Below are positions 33,287 to 43,739 of a stretch of DNA of 64,000 nt, in pieces. The stretch is taken from positions 53,760,455 through 53,824,454 of the forward strand of contig OY755241.1 in the NCBI GenBank assembly GCA_963576725.1, written 5' to 3'. Source of the DNA: Azorinus chamasolen (taxonomy: Eukaryota > Mollusca > Bivalvia > Cardiida > Solecurtidae). The position numbers and the translations under genes were made by a program. Position 1 is the first letter of the stretch. Every line of letters begins with the position of its first letter. The notes below the pieces were generated by a model. It was given only the letters and a program-made list of their open reading frames with translations, was not told the DNA's origin and made no database searches.

Positions 33287-34630
33287 CTAGAGGTTTTTGT
33301 CACAAAAACAGATGTCTCCCCTCTAATAAAAACAATATGTAAAGGGAAATCACTAAAAATGTTATGGTCTTGATGAATGATACTTCCCCTCATTATGCGT
33401 TTTCCACACTACATTTTTCAAGAAGAAAATGATAACAGCTAATAACTCCAAAAATACTGATACCAGATTTATGGCCCTTGTGCATGACACTTACTTTCAT
33501 CATGCTCTTTCCAAAAATAAAATGTCATTCCAATAGCATCAGTCGAACAGGAGTTATTGATCGGTCAAAAATGTAACAAAGGGCAATAACTCCAAAAGTA
33601 TTGAAGCCAGAATTATGGCCCTTGTTCATGACACTTTCTCTCATCATGCTCTTTCCATGTATGAAGTTTCAATACGATGGCAAGAGCCATGTAGGAGTTA
33701 TCGTCCGGACAAGAAAGAATTAAACAAATGTACAAGGGGCAATAACTCTAAATTTATTGAAGCTCGAGTTAAGGATCTTAAGCATGACACTTTCTCTTAT
33801 CATGATCGTTCCATGTATGAAGTTTCACTCCAATGGCATGTGTCACATAGGAGTAATCATCCGGACAAAAAATTGTGATTTTTTTTTACAAAGGGCAATA
33901 ACTCCAATATTAGTGAAGCCAGAGTCATGGACCTTGTGCATGACACTTCCTCTCATTATGATCTTTCCATAAATGAAGTTTCAATCCAATGGCATAAGCC
34001 ATATAGAAGTTATCGTCCGGACAAAAAAGTGTGAATTTTTTTACAAAGGGCAATAACTCCTATATTAGTGAAGCCAGAGTTATGTACCTTCTGCATGACA
34101 CTTCCTCTCATTATGCTCTTTCCATATTTGAAGTTTCAATCAACTGGCATCAGGCATATTGAAGTTATTGTCCGGACAAAAAATTATGATATTTTTTTAC
34201 AAAGGGCAATAACTCCAATATTAGTGAATCCAGAGTTATGGACCTTGTGCATGACACTTCCTCTGGTCATGATCTTTCCATATATGAAGTTTCAATCCAA
34301 TGGCATGAGCCATATAGGAGTTATCGTCCGGACAAAAAAGTGTGATTTTGTTTTTAAAAAGGGCAATAACTCCAATATTAGTGAAGCCAGAGTTATGGAC
34401 CTTGTGCATGACACTTCCTCTCATTATGCTCTTTCCATATATGAAGTTTCAATCAACTGGCATCAGGCATATTGAAGTTATCGTCCGGACAAAAAGTGTG
34501 ACGGACAGATGGACAGACGGACAGACGGACGGACGGACAGACGGACAGACGGACAGACAGACAACTCTCACGAAAACAATATGTCTCCCCCATATAAATA
34601 TGGGGGGGAGACATAATAATAATAATAAAA
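33287..34630. mobile_element. Pearl/DTE-like element with 156-bp tandem core
   Basis: GGGCAATAACTCC recurs near 33582, 33738, 33893, 34049, 34205 and 34361, a 155-156-bp period, with ATCGTCCGGACAAAAA in each unit. A (GGACAGAC)n microsatellite at 34501-34563 follows, then the hairpin ATGTCTCCCCCATATAAATA with its complement and (TAA)n. AGATGTCTCCCC occurs at both ends. Open frames in it (for example 34068-34475) follow the repeat period. Confidence 0.82.
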
Positions 34631-34660
34631 ACGACCAAACAAAAAACCAAACAGCAACAA

Positions 34661-34890
34661 TCAAAAGTCAGGCACCCATCCACAGTTTGTACACAGTTTA
34701 CAGTCAGATACGTGTCCATCTTGTTTTGAACATTTCTCCTTGCGTTCAGCGACCTCTGTCGGTGCGTTCACGTGATGCCCGTCACAAAATGGCGGATTTC
34801 TAGTCTGTTTACAAGCACACATGTAGTGTAAGGTCTGCTCCTTTTCCACCTTCCATTTCAGGGGTTTGATATCAGTGCCTTTGTGGGATC
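34661..34890 (-). CDS. CISD-A exon 3 (second CDGSH, Cys-rich tail, stop)
   Basis: Begins by completing the Gly of the first CDGSH (GSHKGTDIKPLKW). It carries CACKQTRNPPFCDGHH and ends DCKLCTNCGWVPDF before TGA at 34661-34663. A (TAA)n-tailed tandem-core element ends only about 30 bp downstream of the stop. Confidence 0.93.
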
Positions 34891-37800
34891 CTGAAGAAAT
34901 GTAGAATATTGATTAGTTTGTAGTGAGGTGTTATACAGTACAATCTCTGTATAGTGGCCACGTAATGAAGATGCACGACTATACGGCATTCTTTACCTCA
35001 TTAACCATGAATGTTTATATAAGAAGTAATGGCACCATGAATTTCAATATGATTATTCTTTATATAATGGCACATGAACACATTTATAAACGTTTGGCCA
35101 TGTCAGAAACTGTAGGTTCTGATCTACATTGTATATTATTCCATAAGCAATAGTGCAGACCCTGACCAGACGGCTCCTACAGAAGCCTTCTGACCTGGGT
35201 CTATTCTGTTTGCATAGGCGTTAAAATGCGTATTAAACAGAAATGAAAGCAACTTTGTTTTAATAAATAGTGATTACTGTCGAGTAGTTTTACCACATAT
35301 AGCGTTTCTGATAATCATTTAGAGTTAACCCTTTACCCAAGTTATATTCATGTTAGATATTAATGCCATCATGGATATTTATAAGCCGATTTTATTAGTT
35401 ATACAGATCATTGGCGGGGTATCTGACTTTTTGTTTCCTGCTGAGGAAATCCATGATGCCCGAGCCATCAGGCGAGGGCTACATGTATTTTCCTCAGCAG
35501 GAAATAAAAAGTCAGATATCCCGCCAATGACCTGTATAACGATTTTATTAATACTGCAAAGTTTAATATTTGTAGCAGTTAATTAGCGTTGTTAATGTAG
35601 GCGTCGTTTTGCTTCCCCTCAGGGGCCTCATGCTGTAAAGTAAGGGCTTGTAATATCTGTATAATAACCAGCTCATTACAATTGTGGATAGAAAGGGATC
35701 TTCCAAGACCATTATTTTCTCAAAGGATTGAAAGAATCAGGCGTTAGTAAAAACTTTTAGCGTTTAAGCAGACACTATTTTTTAGCATGAGAACGGTTAA
35801 ACATAATTGGCGCAATTCCGACGTCATTTGGATGACGTCAACATGACGGTTTTATAATATTCAAACAAATGGGCGTTGGAAGGAGCGGCTATACTGCAAT
35901 TTACAGGTACGTGTACTGTGCATGTGCATAAATAAAATCTGAATCGAATTGGGTGTGGTATGTTTTTGTAAAAGCGGGGATTTGGGGGCTAATCGATACG
36001 TGCACAAGCACTTTGACAACATGTGCAGCATCAGAGCAGAATAAGGCATTCGTCACGTATCGGGTTCATTTACATTGTTATACAACAACTATAACAAAAA
36101 TGTTTCTCAATGGATAACTTTTTTCCGCCCCAAACTCTTGTTATTTCGTTTGAGAACGGTTGTTTGGATCGAATCGACGAAGTGAAGCTAGTCGGCCATT
36201 TTAAGTTTGTTGTAGCAATGAAGCGATGCCCTCGACAGGGGAAATTCCATTGTCGCTCATGACTCCGTATATACATCAGAATTTAGAGGGATACACGGCT
36301 TTTATACATGGCTAATCGACCAATCAAAATCGAGGATTTTACTTTGCAGTATAATAAGATTTGATATATGAACACGTGTTTTTGCAATGGTAGAAACAGT
36401 AGAATCAAATATATATACAGTTGAACTTCGATATCTCGAAATGCAAGGAACCATATGAATTAATTCGAGTTAACCAGAGTTCGAGTTATCCGATTTCTTA
36501 TCTGGACAATATCTCAAGTTCACAGCTTAATGCAGATCTAAAGTAATGTTGAAAGCTCCTACAGGAGCTTTCAGCATTACTTTCGACCTGCATTAAGTTG
36601 TCACATGTGTTTCTATATATGCCCAGTGATACATTTTAGATAAATTTTGTATAGTAAATTTTGGAAGGACCGAACTTTTAGTTCCAGTTCGAGATATCGA
36701 AGTTCAACTGTAGTTCCATAAGCAAGCAGAGTAGATCTCTGACAAGCCGTGAAAGGATGCATCTATGAGGTTATAGGTTAATAACAAGTTGATGGCTTAA
36801 TGTAGAACAATAGTAATGCAGAAAGTTCCTTCAAGAGTTTTCATCATAATTTTGTATTGCAGTAACCTTCCCTTTATATAAACACTTTGATCAGACGGCT
36901 CCTGTTGGATCAGGGTCCGCTCTGTTTGCTTATGAAATTATAAAAGATCTGATTCTACATTTTCTATCAATACAAAAAAAACATGCCATATAAAAATTCA
37001 GCTAAAATAATATTCATGATGTCATTATTTCTTAAATGAATAATAAACTGGGAATAGGTTAAGCAACCACATGCCTTAACTCATAGCCTGCCAGTCACAA
37101 CTATTGTTGCATTTGCAAACAGGGTAGACCTAGATGAGAGAGCTCCTGTGGCAGACTAAGGGTTATTGACTCGGAATGAGAGTTCTATTAGTTATAATAG
37201 AGAGGTTCTATTGCACCTGTGTTCATGGTTTTACAGTCAACCTCTCTTATGTGACCACTCAAAGAACATCTAATTATATGCTTCAAAAGTGTATTCGCAT
37301 GCTGTCCATCTATACAAAATAATAAACTCATTACAGTAGAAACCCTCTAATGCGACCACTTAATTAATAAACATGAATGTCTTTATAAGCAGGTGGTTGC
37401 TTAATGCAGGACAAAAGTAATGCAGAAAGCTCCTATAGGAACTACCATTAAGCTACCACCTGCATCTAGCACCAATAATTATACCTCTTTAAGGTGGTTG
37501 CATTAGCCGAGTTTTACTTTATTTGGGATCTACTAATATTCCTATTAACAAACTATTCAGTGCTTTTTGTTGTTCTTTTTTTGTTGTGATTCTACTTTTG
37601 TTTTGGTTATGGTTTTTAAACTTCCACTTCTCTTACTGCTTGCATTAGATATACGCTGAAAGGTAAACATATGCAAAATGTATACAGTAAGCATGGTAAC
37701 GAGCACTACTACATACCGTCACACCAGGGCTGTTTTTTGCTCAAACCACATCTACACCAATACTTAGTCTCCCCAACGGGCAAATTTTTCACAGTGTATG

Positions 37801-38814
37801 GCCCGTACTGTAAAAACAAAACTCTTATTTAGTTGTCATAGTGAGCAGATTCACTATACAGTAAAATCTCTCTAAATCGACCACTCAATTGCTTAATAAA
37901 AGGATCACTTAAAAGCAGGTGGTTGCTTAATGCAGTGCAAAAGTAATACAAAAAGCTCGTATGGGAGCTTTCTATATAACTTTCATCCTGCATTAAGCTG
38001 CCACCTGTCTAACAAATTTCCTCATATTGGCGCTTTTTGACGCCTCTGTGAAAATCATTTTTGAAACAATCGTGATAAATAGAGCATTTGCTCCTATTTA
38101 TTACAATGGTTTCAAAACTACACATACAAGCTTTTTGCATTACTTTTAAAACTCGTCTAAAACTAGCCTATGACTGATGGAATGGTTTAACCCTTTCCTT
38201 CATATAAACGTGTTTTCACGCATTTGCAAACAGAGTAGATCAGGGCTTGCTCTATTTGCCAAAGGAATTTGGTAGACCCGTTTCTTTAGTTCCTGAAATG
38301 GCTAAAATGTTCCATCTTCCATATTTTGTTATAAACTATTCTGTCCATGAATATTCAGTAGGTATCAAAATTTGGAATAAGTATAGAACAGGGAAAGGCT
38401 TAAAAACAGAATTGTTGAGTGGTCGCTTTTTTTACAGATTTTACAGACAATAAGAACATGTTTGCAAGTTATATTTACATGTACTATGTATATAACTATT
38501 TGCATGCTAAGTGTAATTGTCGCCAGCTGTAATTCTAATATTCAAATAAATATATATTGGCTGATTTTTATAAAGGTAAATGTTCACCTGTAGGATATGT
38601 TGGTATTGGTAGAAATTGTAGAGTTAGATCTATGATAGTGTCGTAAGCAAACAGAGCAGACCCTGATCAGACGGCTCCTATAGGAGTGAAACAAGTGTTT
38701 AAATAAAGGAAAGGGTTAACACATAATAATAAGGGATGTGAGTTGCTTTATATAAATTCTAGACTGGCTACTTACCATTGCAACGGCTCCATACAGCTGC
38801 TTTGGTTCTTCCAT
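34661..38814 (-). CDS. CISD3-like double CDGSH iron-sulfur protein, copy A
   Basis: Exons in gene order are 38814-38776, 37807-37717 and 34890-34661: 119 residues, GT-AG introns in phases 0 and 1. Two CDGSH motifs each follow the C-x-C-x2-(S/T)-x3-P-x-C-D-G-x-H pattern that binds one 2Fe-2S cluster: CRCGLSKKQPWCDGSH and CACKQTRNPPFCDGHH. A two-motif single chain is typical of CISD3/MiNT, a mitochondrial matrix protein of iron-sulfur and redox balance. Unlike vertebrate CISD3 there is a C-terminal extension with C-x9-C-x2-C-x2-C ending GWVPDF, and no obvious mitochondrial presequence. The start codon was chosen because it gives the same 13-residue first exon as copy B. An acceptor-like site at 38828 suggests a separate 5' UTR exon. 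It is intact, so probably functional. Confidence 0.92.
34985..35235 (+). mobile_element. TTAA-B MITE (decayed)
   Basis: TTTACCTCATTAACCATGAA arm, GGCCATGTCAGAAACTGTAG, hairpin with apex GGCTCCTACAGAAGCC and T/T mismatch. Confidence 0.7.
35398..35540. repeat. 143-bp palindrome inside a TTAA-B remnant
   Basis: GTTATACAGATCATTGGCGG...CCGCCAATGACCTGTATAAC. Inner arms TTTCCTGCTGAGGAAA, apex loop with GCCCGAGCCATCAGGCGAGG. The TTAA-B left arm precedes it at 35326-35390. Confidence 0.85.
35600..36300. other. Intron 2 of CISD-A, mostly unique
   Basis: No exon or repeat recognised apart from A+T-rich short motifs. Confidence 0.45.
36340..36780 (+). mobile_element. TTAA-B MITE split by TA-d
   Basis: Left piece GGTAGAAACAGTAGAATCAA and right piece CCATAAGCAAGCAGAGTAGA ... 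ATAGGTTAA flank the TA-d element exactly. Confidence 0.7.
36418..36710 (+). mobile_element. TA-d MITE, full length with TA duplication
   Basis: CAGTTGAACTTCGATATCTC to GAGATATCGAAGTTCAACTG, flanked by TA at 36416 and 36711. Stem AAAGTAATGTTGAAAGC with apex CTCCTACAGGAG. Confidence 0.93.
36866..37063 (-). mobile_element. TTAA-B MITE (decayed)
   Basis: CTTCCCTTTATATAAAC, CAGACGGCTCCTGTTGGATC shortened stem, GAATAGGTTAA end. Confidence 0.65.
37337..37515 (+). mobile_element. TA-b MITE with stem break at apex
   Basis: CAGTAGAAACCCTCTAATGC to GGTTGCATTAGCCGAG. The left stem reaches GCTCCTATAGGAAC, then skips to TACCATTAAGCTACC. Confidence 0.82.
37717..37807 (-). CDS. CISD-A exon 2 (first CDGSH)
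   Basis: 91 bp encoding YGPYTVKNLPVGETKYW and then CRCGLSKKQPWCD plus the first base of Gly. The acceptor is tttttacag and the donor is gtatgt. It has the same length and phase as copy B exon 2. Confidence 0.93.
37861..38012 (+). mobile_element. TA-class MITE in CISD-A intron 1
   Basis: AGTAAAATCTCTCTAAATCG start. Stem GCAGTGCAAAAGTAATAC and complement with apex GCTCGTATGGGAGC. Right end replaced by the next MITE. Confidence 0.75.
38013..38190 (-). mobile_element. TTAA-C MITE, degraded
   Basis: AATTTCCTCATATTGGCGC, AAACAATCGTGATAAATAGAGC, apex lost (GCTCCTATTTATTAC), GGAATGGTTTAA. Confidence 0.7.
38187..38403 (+). mobile_element. TTAA-A MITE, stem deleted
   Basis: TTAACCCTTTCCTTCATATA to GGGAAAGGCTTAA. 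The hairpin is collapsed to AGAGTAGATCAGGGC. Confidence 0.83.
38530..38720 (+). mobile_element. TTAA-B MITE ending its stem at the apex
   Basis: Left stem GCAAACAGAGCAGACCCTGA to GGCTCCTATAGGAG, then directly TGAAACAAGTG and AAAGGGTTAA; the right stem arm is absent. Confidence 0.78.
38776..38814 (-). CDS. CISD-A exon 1 (start)
   Basis: Encodes MEEPKQLYGAVAM and ends at donor gtaagt. The reading frame stays open upstream to an acceptor-like tttacag at 38828, giving PLFS before the Met, so a longer N terminus from an unseen exon is possible. Confidence 0.75.
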
Positions 38815-38829
38815 TGAAAACAGTGGTCT

Positions 38830-39210
38830 GTAAAATGTAAAATCACTGCAACAATCTATATGCAAACCCACAGCATGCATTTATACAGGTACATGTAAAC
38901 AATTTAAGTCAAAGTGAAATATTCAATTAGTTACGATAGTTGTGTGGAGGAAACTGGAGCAAACGAGAACTCCTTTAGATTACAAATGATAATTCGGGGT
39001 CATTTAAATGAATGATTGATTCGTACTACCAAACTTGTAAGTCTGAATGTACGATAACTAGTAATTAGGCCTACTATTCTGAATTTCACATAGTCCAGAT
39101 TATCACAACAGACTAGCATGAAAGAATTACAACAGAACTTGTGCTAAGATGTATTAAGATACAACCTGCCGTACCGACACATAATTATAGCCTACCTTAT
39201 TTTGATGGCC
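38830..39210. other. Upstream of CISD-A, unique sequence
   Basis: No clear TATA box, CpG-rich stretch or exon that I can support. The TA-e terminus that hosts the next element lies at 39155-39212. Confidence 0.4.
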
Positions 39211-39212
39211 GC

Positions 39213-39447
39213 TTAACCCATTACCCCATAGCCTATTTCAGATACAACCGCTTTGAATAAATCTACCGAATATGAGCATTAACTAGAGAAAAGGAAAATT
39301 TCAGAATTTTGTAGTTTGAAACCATTGTGATAAATAGAGCATTTGCTCTTATAGGAGCAAATGCTCTATTTATCACAATGGTTTCACAAAGTGACTTTTA
39401 CAGAGTCGTCGAAAGTCGTCATCAATATGAGGGAATTAATGGGTTAA
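39213..39447 (+). mobile_element. TTAA-C MITE nested in a TA-e terminus
   Basis: TTAACCCATTACCCC to GAATTAATGGGTTAA. Hairpin about 39318-39384 (AAACCATTGTGATAAATAGA) with apex GCTCTTATAGGAGC. Flanks TTGATGGCCGC and GACAGGTTCTACTGTA form an uninterrupted TA-e end once one TTAA is removed. Confidence 0.92.
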
Positions 39448-39659
39448 GACAGGTTCTACTGTAGATTAACATTACACGACTAAAATTATCGCAAGTTCTA
39501 ACATTGCGACTGTCACTTATAAAGAACTTTCAATGATTTCTGAAACTTAAACTGAAAGCTGTGACCGTCTTATGTAAAAACTTACGATACTTTCAGCCAT
39601 GCATACCCTCTTGTCGTAAAACGGGGTCCAAGGCAGCAGATACGAGGCGATGTTAGGAG

Positions 39660-39925
39660 AGTTTACTTCGATAAATTCATACTGAATCAAACTCTTTCTC
39701 TGTTCGAGTCATGCAAGAAATAATGACATCATGATTATTAATTATATGAATTTATAAAATGGCATATGTACACATGTAATTTTGGTATTGATAGAAACTG
39801 TAGTCAGCTCTATTATAATTTCAGAAGCAAACAGAGTAGACCATGATCAGACGGCTCCTATAGTAGTCGTTTGATCTTGGTCTACTCTGTTTGGAAATGC
39901 ATTAGGCCCTATATGAGTATATGTT
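39660..39925 (+). mobile_element. TTAA-B MITE
   Basis: AAATAATGACATCATGATTA arm. Hairpin 39830-39893 with apex GGCTCCTATAGTAGTC and T/T mismatch. Confidence 0.75.
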
Positions 39926-40194
39926 CTTGACTTTAATTATTGGTGATTCTGCTAATTAATTTTTTAGCTATTATTTTCGTATGAATAGCTAACTAGATTC
40001 TGAATAGACCTAAGACAAATACATTAATTAGTATACATCTCTGAGTAGAGAATATAGATCCGATTCTACAGTTTCTGCCATGCCTAAAAGTTATGTGTTT
40101 ATGTGCCAGTATAAAACTATGCAGCTGGTTAGTATTAATATAAACATCCCCCCCCACATTGATATATATACATGGAGCAATGTGTTATTTATTT

Positions 40195-40315
40195 ATTGAA
40201 GCAGTGTTGCTTATACTGAAGGACGAAAGCAATGCAGCTCCTGTAGGAGCTTTCTGCATAATGTTCGTCCTGTATTAAGCTACCACCTATCCACTGTATC
40301 CAGAATTACATGTAT
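40195..40315 (+). mobile_element. TA-b MITE fragment
   Basis: Stem GAAGGACGAAAGCAATGCAG with apex GCTCCTGTAGGAGC; right arm to CATGTATCTGATGGACG. Confidence 0.75.
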
Positions 40316-40327
40316 CTGATGGACGTA

Positions 40328-40510
40328 CAGTAAAACATCTCTATAACGACCACTAAAGTACATCAACTATGTTGTTAGGCTCCTGGTGAAAGTAAAACAG
40401 AACGCTCCTATAGGAGCGTTCTGTTTTACTTTCACCTTGCTTTAAGCGGCCACCTGCCCTATACCATATAATCAATACAATGTAGTGGCCGTTATAGAGA
40501 GGTTTAACTG
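40328..40510 (+). mobile_element. TA-a MITE with TA duplication
   Basis: CAGTAAAACATCTCTATAAC to TAGAGAGGTTTAACTG, TA on both sides. Stem TGAAAGTAAAACAGAACG with apex CTCCTATAGGAG. Confidence 0.92.
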
Positions 40511-40519
40511 TAATTAGAG

Positions 40520-41660
40520 GAGTTGTACTGTCTGTACTTCTTTATGATCTAGTTCTATATTTGTATTTGTATTGTAACCAAAAGTTCGTTAAGTCCATGG
40601 GACGAGAACTTTTTTGATGACACGTTATTAAACACACGATCTTCGAAGACCTTCATATGTACACGATGTTCTAACCGCATGTAACTGATCTACATTCAGA
40701 TGAGATAATAATGAGTAAAGATTACCTGAGTGCCGGTGTATTAAGCTCCCTTAAAGAAACGGAAACCAACTTTCGATACCACTATGAAATGACCTTCGAT
40801 AGACAGGAAACTATTTTTAGCCGCTAAGAAAGATAACTCTTTGAGTTTCTTATTTACCCATTCAATTATCGAACATTCCATGCATTTTAGACTATATTAA
40901 TTCAAGTATGTAGTGATTTTATTCATGTTAGAAATAACCAATGCGTGAATGTTAATTAAGGGCCATCTGGTCAGGGTCTGTCCTGTTTACAAAAAAATAT
41001 AAATGAAATTACAATGATGGAATAGCCTATATCTGACTTTCACTTTATGCCAAAAAATAATAATAAAAAAAGATTACTTCTAACGGTCAATATTTACTTA
41101 ACTTTTTACCTCATGAATATTCAAGTAAGAAATAATAGCATTATCAGGCTGATCCGGAACTGGAGTGACCCATCCTGTAAGTGTGCTATGTGTTCATGAG
41201 TTGTACCTCTCTGTGTCCACAACCAGCCTTTTGCTATGCATTAACTTTTATTTAGTTGCTATCTTATAACATTATTATCTTTTAGTTGCCTGCTATATGA
41301 GCATTATTATGTTTAACACATCTACTCCATGAGCACTTAAGAGCCCTGTTGCTATTTTATTGTTTACATAATTCCATTCTTAACTAAATTACTGTAAGAA
41401 CAAATAATGCATTAATCACTTTCTGGATGCAGAAAAGAGTAGTCCCTGATCGAATAAATACCAAATTGAATGTCTGATCTGAATCCACTCAGTCTTAGGA
41501 GGAGTTAAAAGATGTGATTATGGAGAGATGGGTTAAACATTCAAACATGCTATAACTATGCTTTTGTGTTGTAACTTGTAAATTACATGTTTCTTGCTTT
41601 GCTTTATGTTTAATTGAAGTTTTTATGATCCTTTTTATGTGCTTATTCCTAGATGTTAAT
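40520..41660. other. Intergenic, mostly unique
   Basis: Only short TTAA-B arms recognised (CATGAATATTCAAGTAAGAA near 41112, GTTAGAAATAACCAATGC near 40928). No coding evidence. Confidence 0.45.
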
Positions 41661-41669
41661 CCACTGTGA

Positions 41670-42015
41670 GGAAGTTGCTGATCAGTTCTTCCCAAATCTG
41701 ATTTGGGTGGATAAATGGTTTTACTTCTAATTTATCTGTCACACTTTTGTGCCTTCTTTTGGCTGTCAGACTCTTAGTTATACTCTTTTTAAGGCAGTTT
41801 TTAGGCTTAAGTCACGATCAGCAACTTTCACACAGGTTTTAGTTTTAGTAACAGGTAATCTGCAGATTGGCACCTGATAGGGGGCCAGAACGCCTGGCCC
41901 CTTGTCAGGATCTATGAACCCAGATCAAATCAATTAGCATGCGCAGACAGTCATATATCCAAATTGTGCACCACTTTACTAGATACCTGATCTGGATCTA
42001 TGCTGTCTGCACATG
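41670..42015. repeat. Repeat with inverted AGTTGCTGATC ends and a second unit
   Basis: GAAGTTGCTGATCAG (41676) and its inverted form GATCAGCAACTTTC (41816). 41870-42012 carries TACCTGATCTGGATCTATGC and TGTCTGCACATGACC, which recurs at 42738-42774. Confidence 0.55.
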
Positions 42016-42630
42016 ACCATTTTACTTTTTATTATTGTTCCTTACTATGCATGCATTTACATGTATACAGGTAGATGTGATATATACTGCATGCTGTATT
42101 ATAAGTATGCAAAGACGTGCCAGCATGTTTATTTATTTCGAATCACCATGTATAAGTGTTTCATTTCGTTTTCATAGAAACGCATATTAACTATGGAGAT
42201 TCAAATGAATAACCATTCTTTCTCTTTCAGTCTTTTAAGCTGCCTTATTTTCTTTTTCGCAAAAAGAAGCTAAATTGAAGACTGTAATCTGGCATATTAT
42301 ATAATAAAACAGCAGTGGGGGGTAATCATCCTATGCGGATCATTTAATAACTATTAACAAACGGTTCAGAGCCACATTAGATGTAGAATAACCGAACATG
42401 AAATATGACTCGAACCCGTTTGAAACTAACAGGACAGATTGATAAGAACCTCTCATATTAGGATAGGATGATATAACCTTCCCCCACCCACTTGTACACT
42501 TGTACATAAAGTCTCTATGTGTATCAAAAACAAAACATGATATTTCATCTGTGATAGATGTTAGATGCACATTATGTAGTCGGAAGATTGGCTCCTGATT
42601 GTAGACCATGGCATCTGGCCTCACCTAAGG

Positions 42631-42693
42631 ACCCCCCCCCCCCCCCCAAAAAAAAAAAAAAAAAAATAAAAAAAAAAAAAAAATAATAATAAT
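42631..42693. repeat. Poly(C)/poly(A) run with (TAA)n
   Basis: C16 followed by A runs and AATAATAATAAT. Confidence 0.9.
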
Positions 42694-43053
42694 GTGCAGA
42701 CAACCACTCGCCCAAATGGGGCATCAAATTACTTGGTATCTGATCTGGATCTATGTTGTCTGCATATGACCCCCTGTTCACTACATGTACTTACTCTTTA
42801 TTTGTGCTATGGTTTTGCAGCAGTTAGAATATGCTATCTCATATGTGATATCAAGCAAATCTGTGATGTATTTAATAATGCATTTTGTAGAATTTTACTG
42901 TTTTAAACTTGATAGTGTATTTCTTTACAGACTGTTAGTTAATTTTATTGTTAAGAAACTTATGTTATTATGTCGGTAAATAGCTTTTAGCTAATGTTAA
43001 ATATGTTGTGAAAACACCCCACTATAAATAAAGTTTCTTGTATCTTGTATCTA
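42694..43053 (+). repeat. Retroelement-like repeat ending in TTGTATC units
   Basis: GTGCAGACAACCACTCGCCC to TCTGCATATGACC, then A+T-rich sequence, AATAAAGTTTC and tandem TTGTATCTTGTATC. The short tandem tail is typical of non-LTR or SINE 3' ends. Confidence 0.5.
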
Positions 43054-43199
43054 GCATCACGAATTTTAAATAGCTGATTTTTTTATAACGACATATATAC
43101 GAAGAATGGATTTTTTGTAATGGCAGAAACAAATTGTAGAATCAGTTGTATATATATATCTGATATGTATATCATATCATAGCAAAAAGAACAGATATG

Positions 43200-43412
43200 T
43201 TAACCCTTTCCCACTTGATTATAATGTAAGGAATAATGACATCATGAATATTTATTGGCTCATGCAGAATCTGTAGAATCAGATATATCTTATACTGTAT
43301 ATAAGCAAACAGAACAGACCCTGATCAGACAGCTCCTATAGGGACCGTCTGGTTTGGGTCCACTCTGTTTGCTAATGGGTGAAAGGGCGCTTGTATTTGG
43401 GGAAAGAGTTAT
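43200..43412 (+). mobile_element. TTAA-B MITE
   Basis: TTAACCCTTTCCCACTTG to GGAAAGAGTTATAA. Hairpin 43310-43372, T/T mismatch, apex GCTCCTATAGGGACC. Confidence 0.82.
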
Positions 43413-43483
43413 AACCCTTTATCTCATAGGTGCGCCTTTGCAAACACAGTATACCCAATTCAAGAGCCGTCTAATCAGAAGAC

Positions 43484-43682
43484 AAGTAAAACCTCTCTAT
43501 AACGGACACTAATTTGTGTTATTTGGTATTTAGGGCAGGTGGCCGCTTAAAGCAAGGTGAAAGTAAAACAGAACGCTCCTATAGGAGCGTTCTATTTTAC
43601 TTTCACCTTGCTTTAAGCAGCCACCTGCCTTTAACACAAAATACTCGATGTAATTTAGTGGCCGTTATAGAGAGGTTTTACA
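43484..43682 (+). mobile_element. TA-a MITE
   Basis: AAGTAAAACCTCTCTATAAC to TATAGAGAGGTTTTAC. Stem CAAGGTGAAAGTAAAACAGA with apex CGCTCCTATAGGAGCG. Confidence 0.9.
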
Positions 43683-43739
43683 TGTATGTTCTGTTTGTTT
43701 ACTCCTGTTGAATTATACAGATCTGGCTGTACAGACTGT

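Noticed and set aside
34068..34803. Open frames of 135 and 153 codons, and minus-strand frames rich in VCPSVRPSV
   Set aside because: They follow the 156-bp tandem repeat and the GGACAGAC microsatellite; the periodic peptide is a by-product of the DNA repeat.
42340..42624. 94-codon minus-strand frame
   Set aside because: No homology recognised, next to poly(C)/poly(A) and retroelement-like sequence; probably chance.
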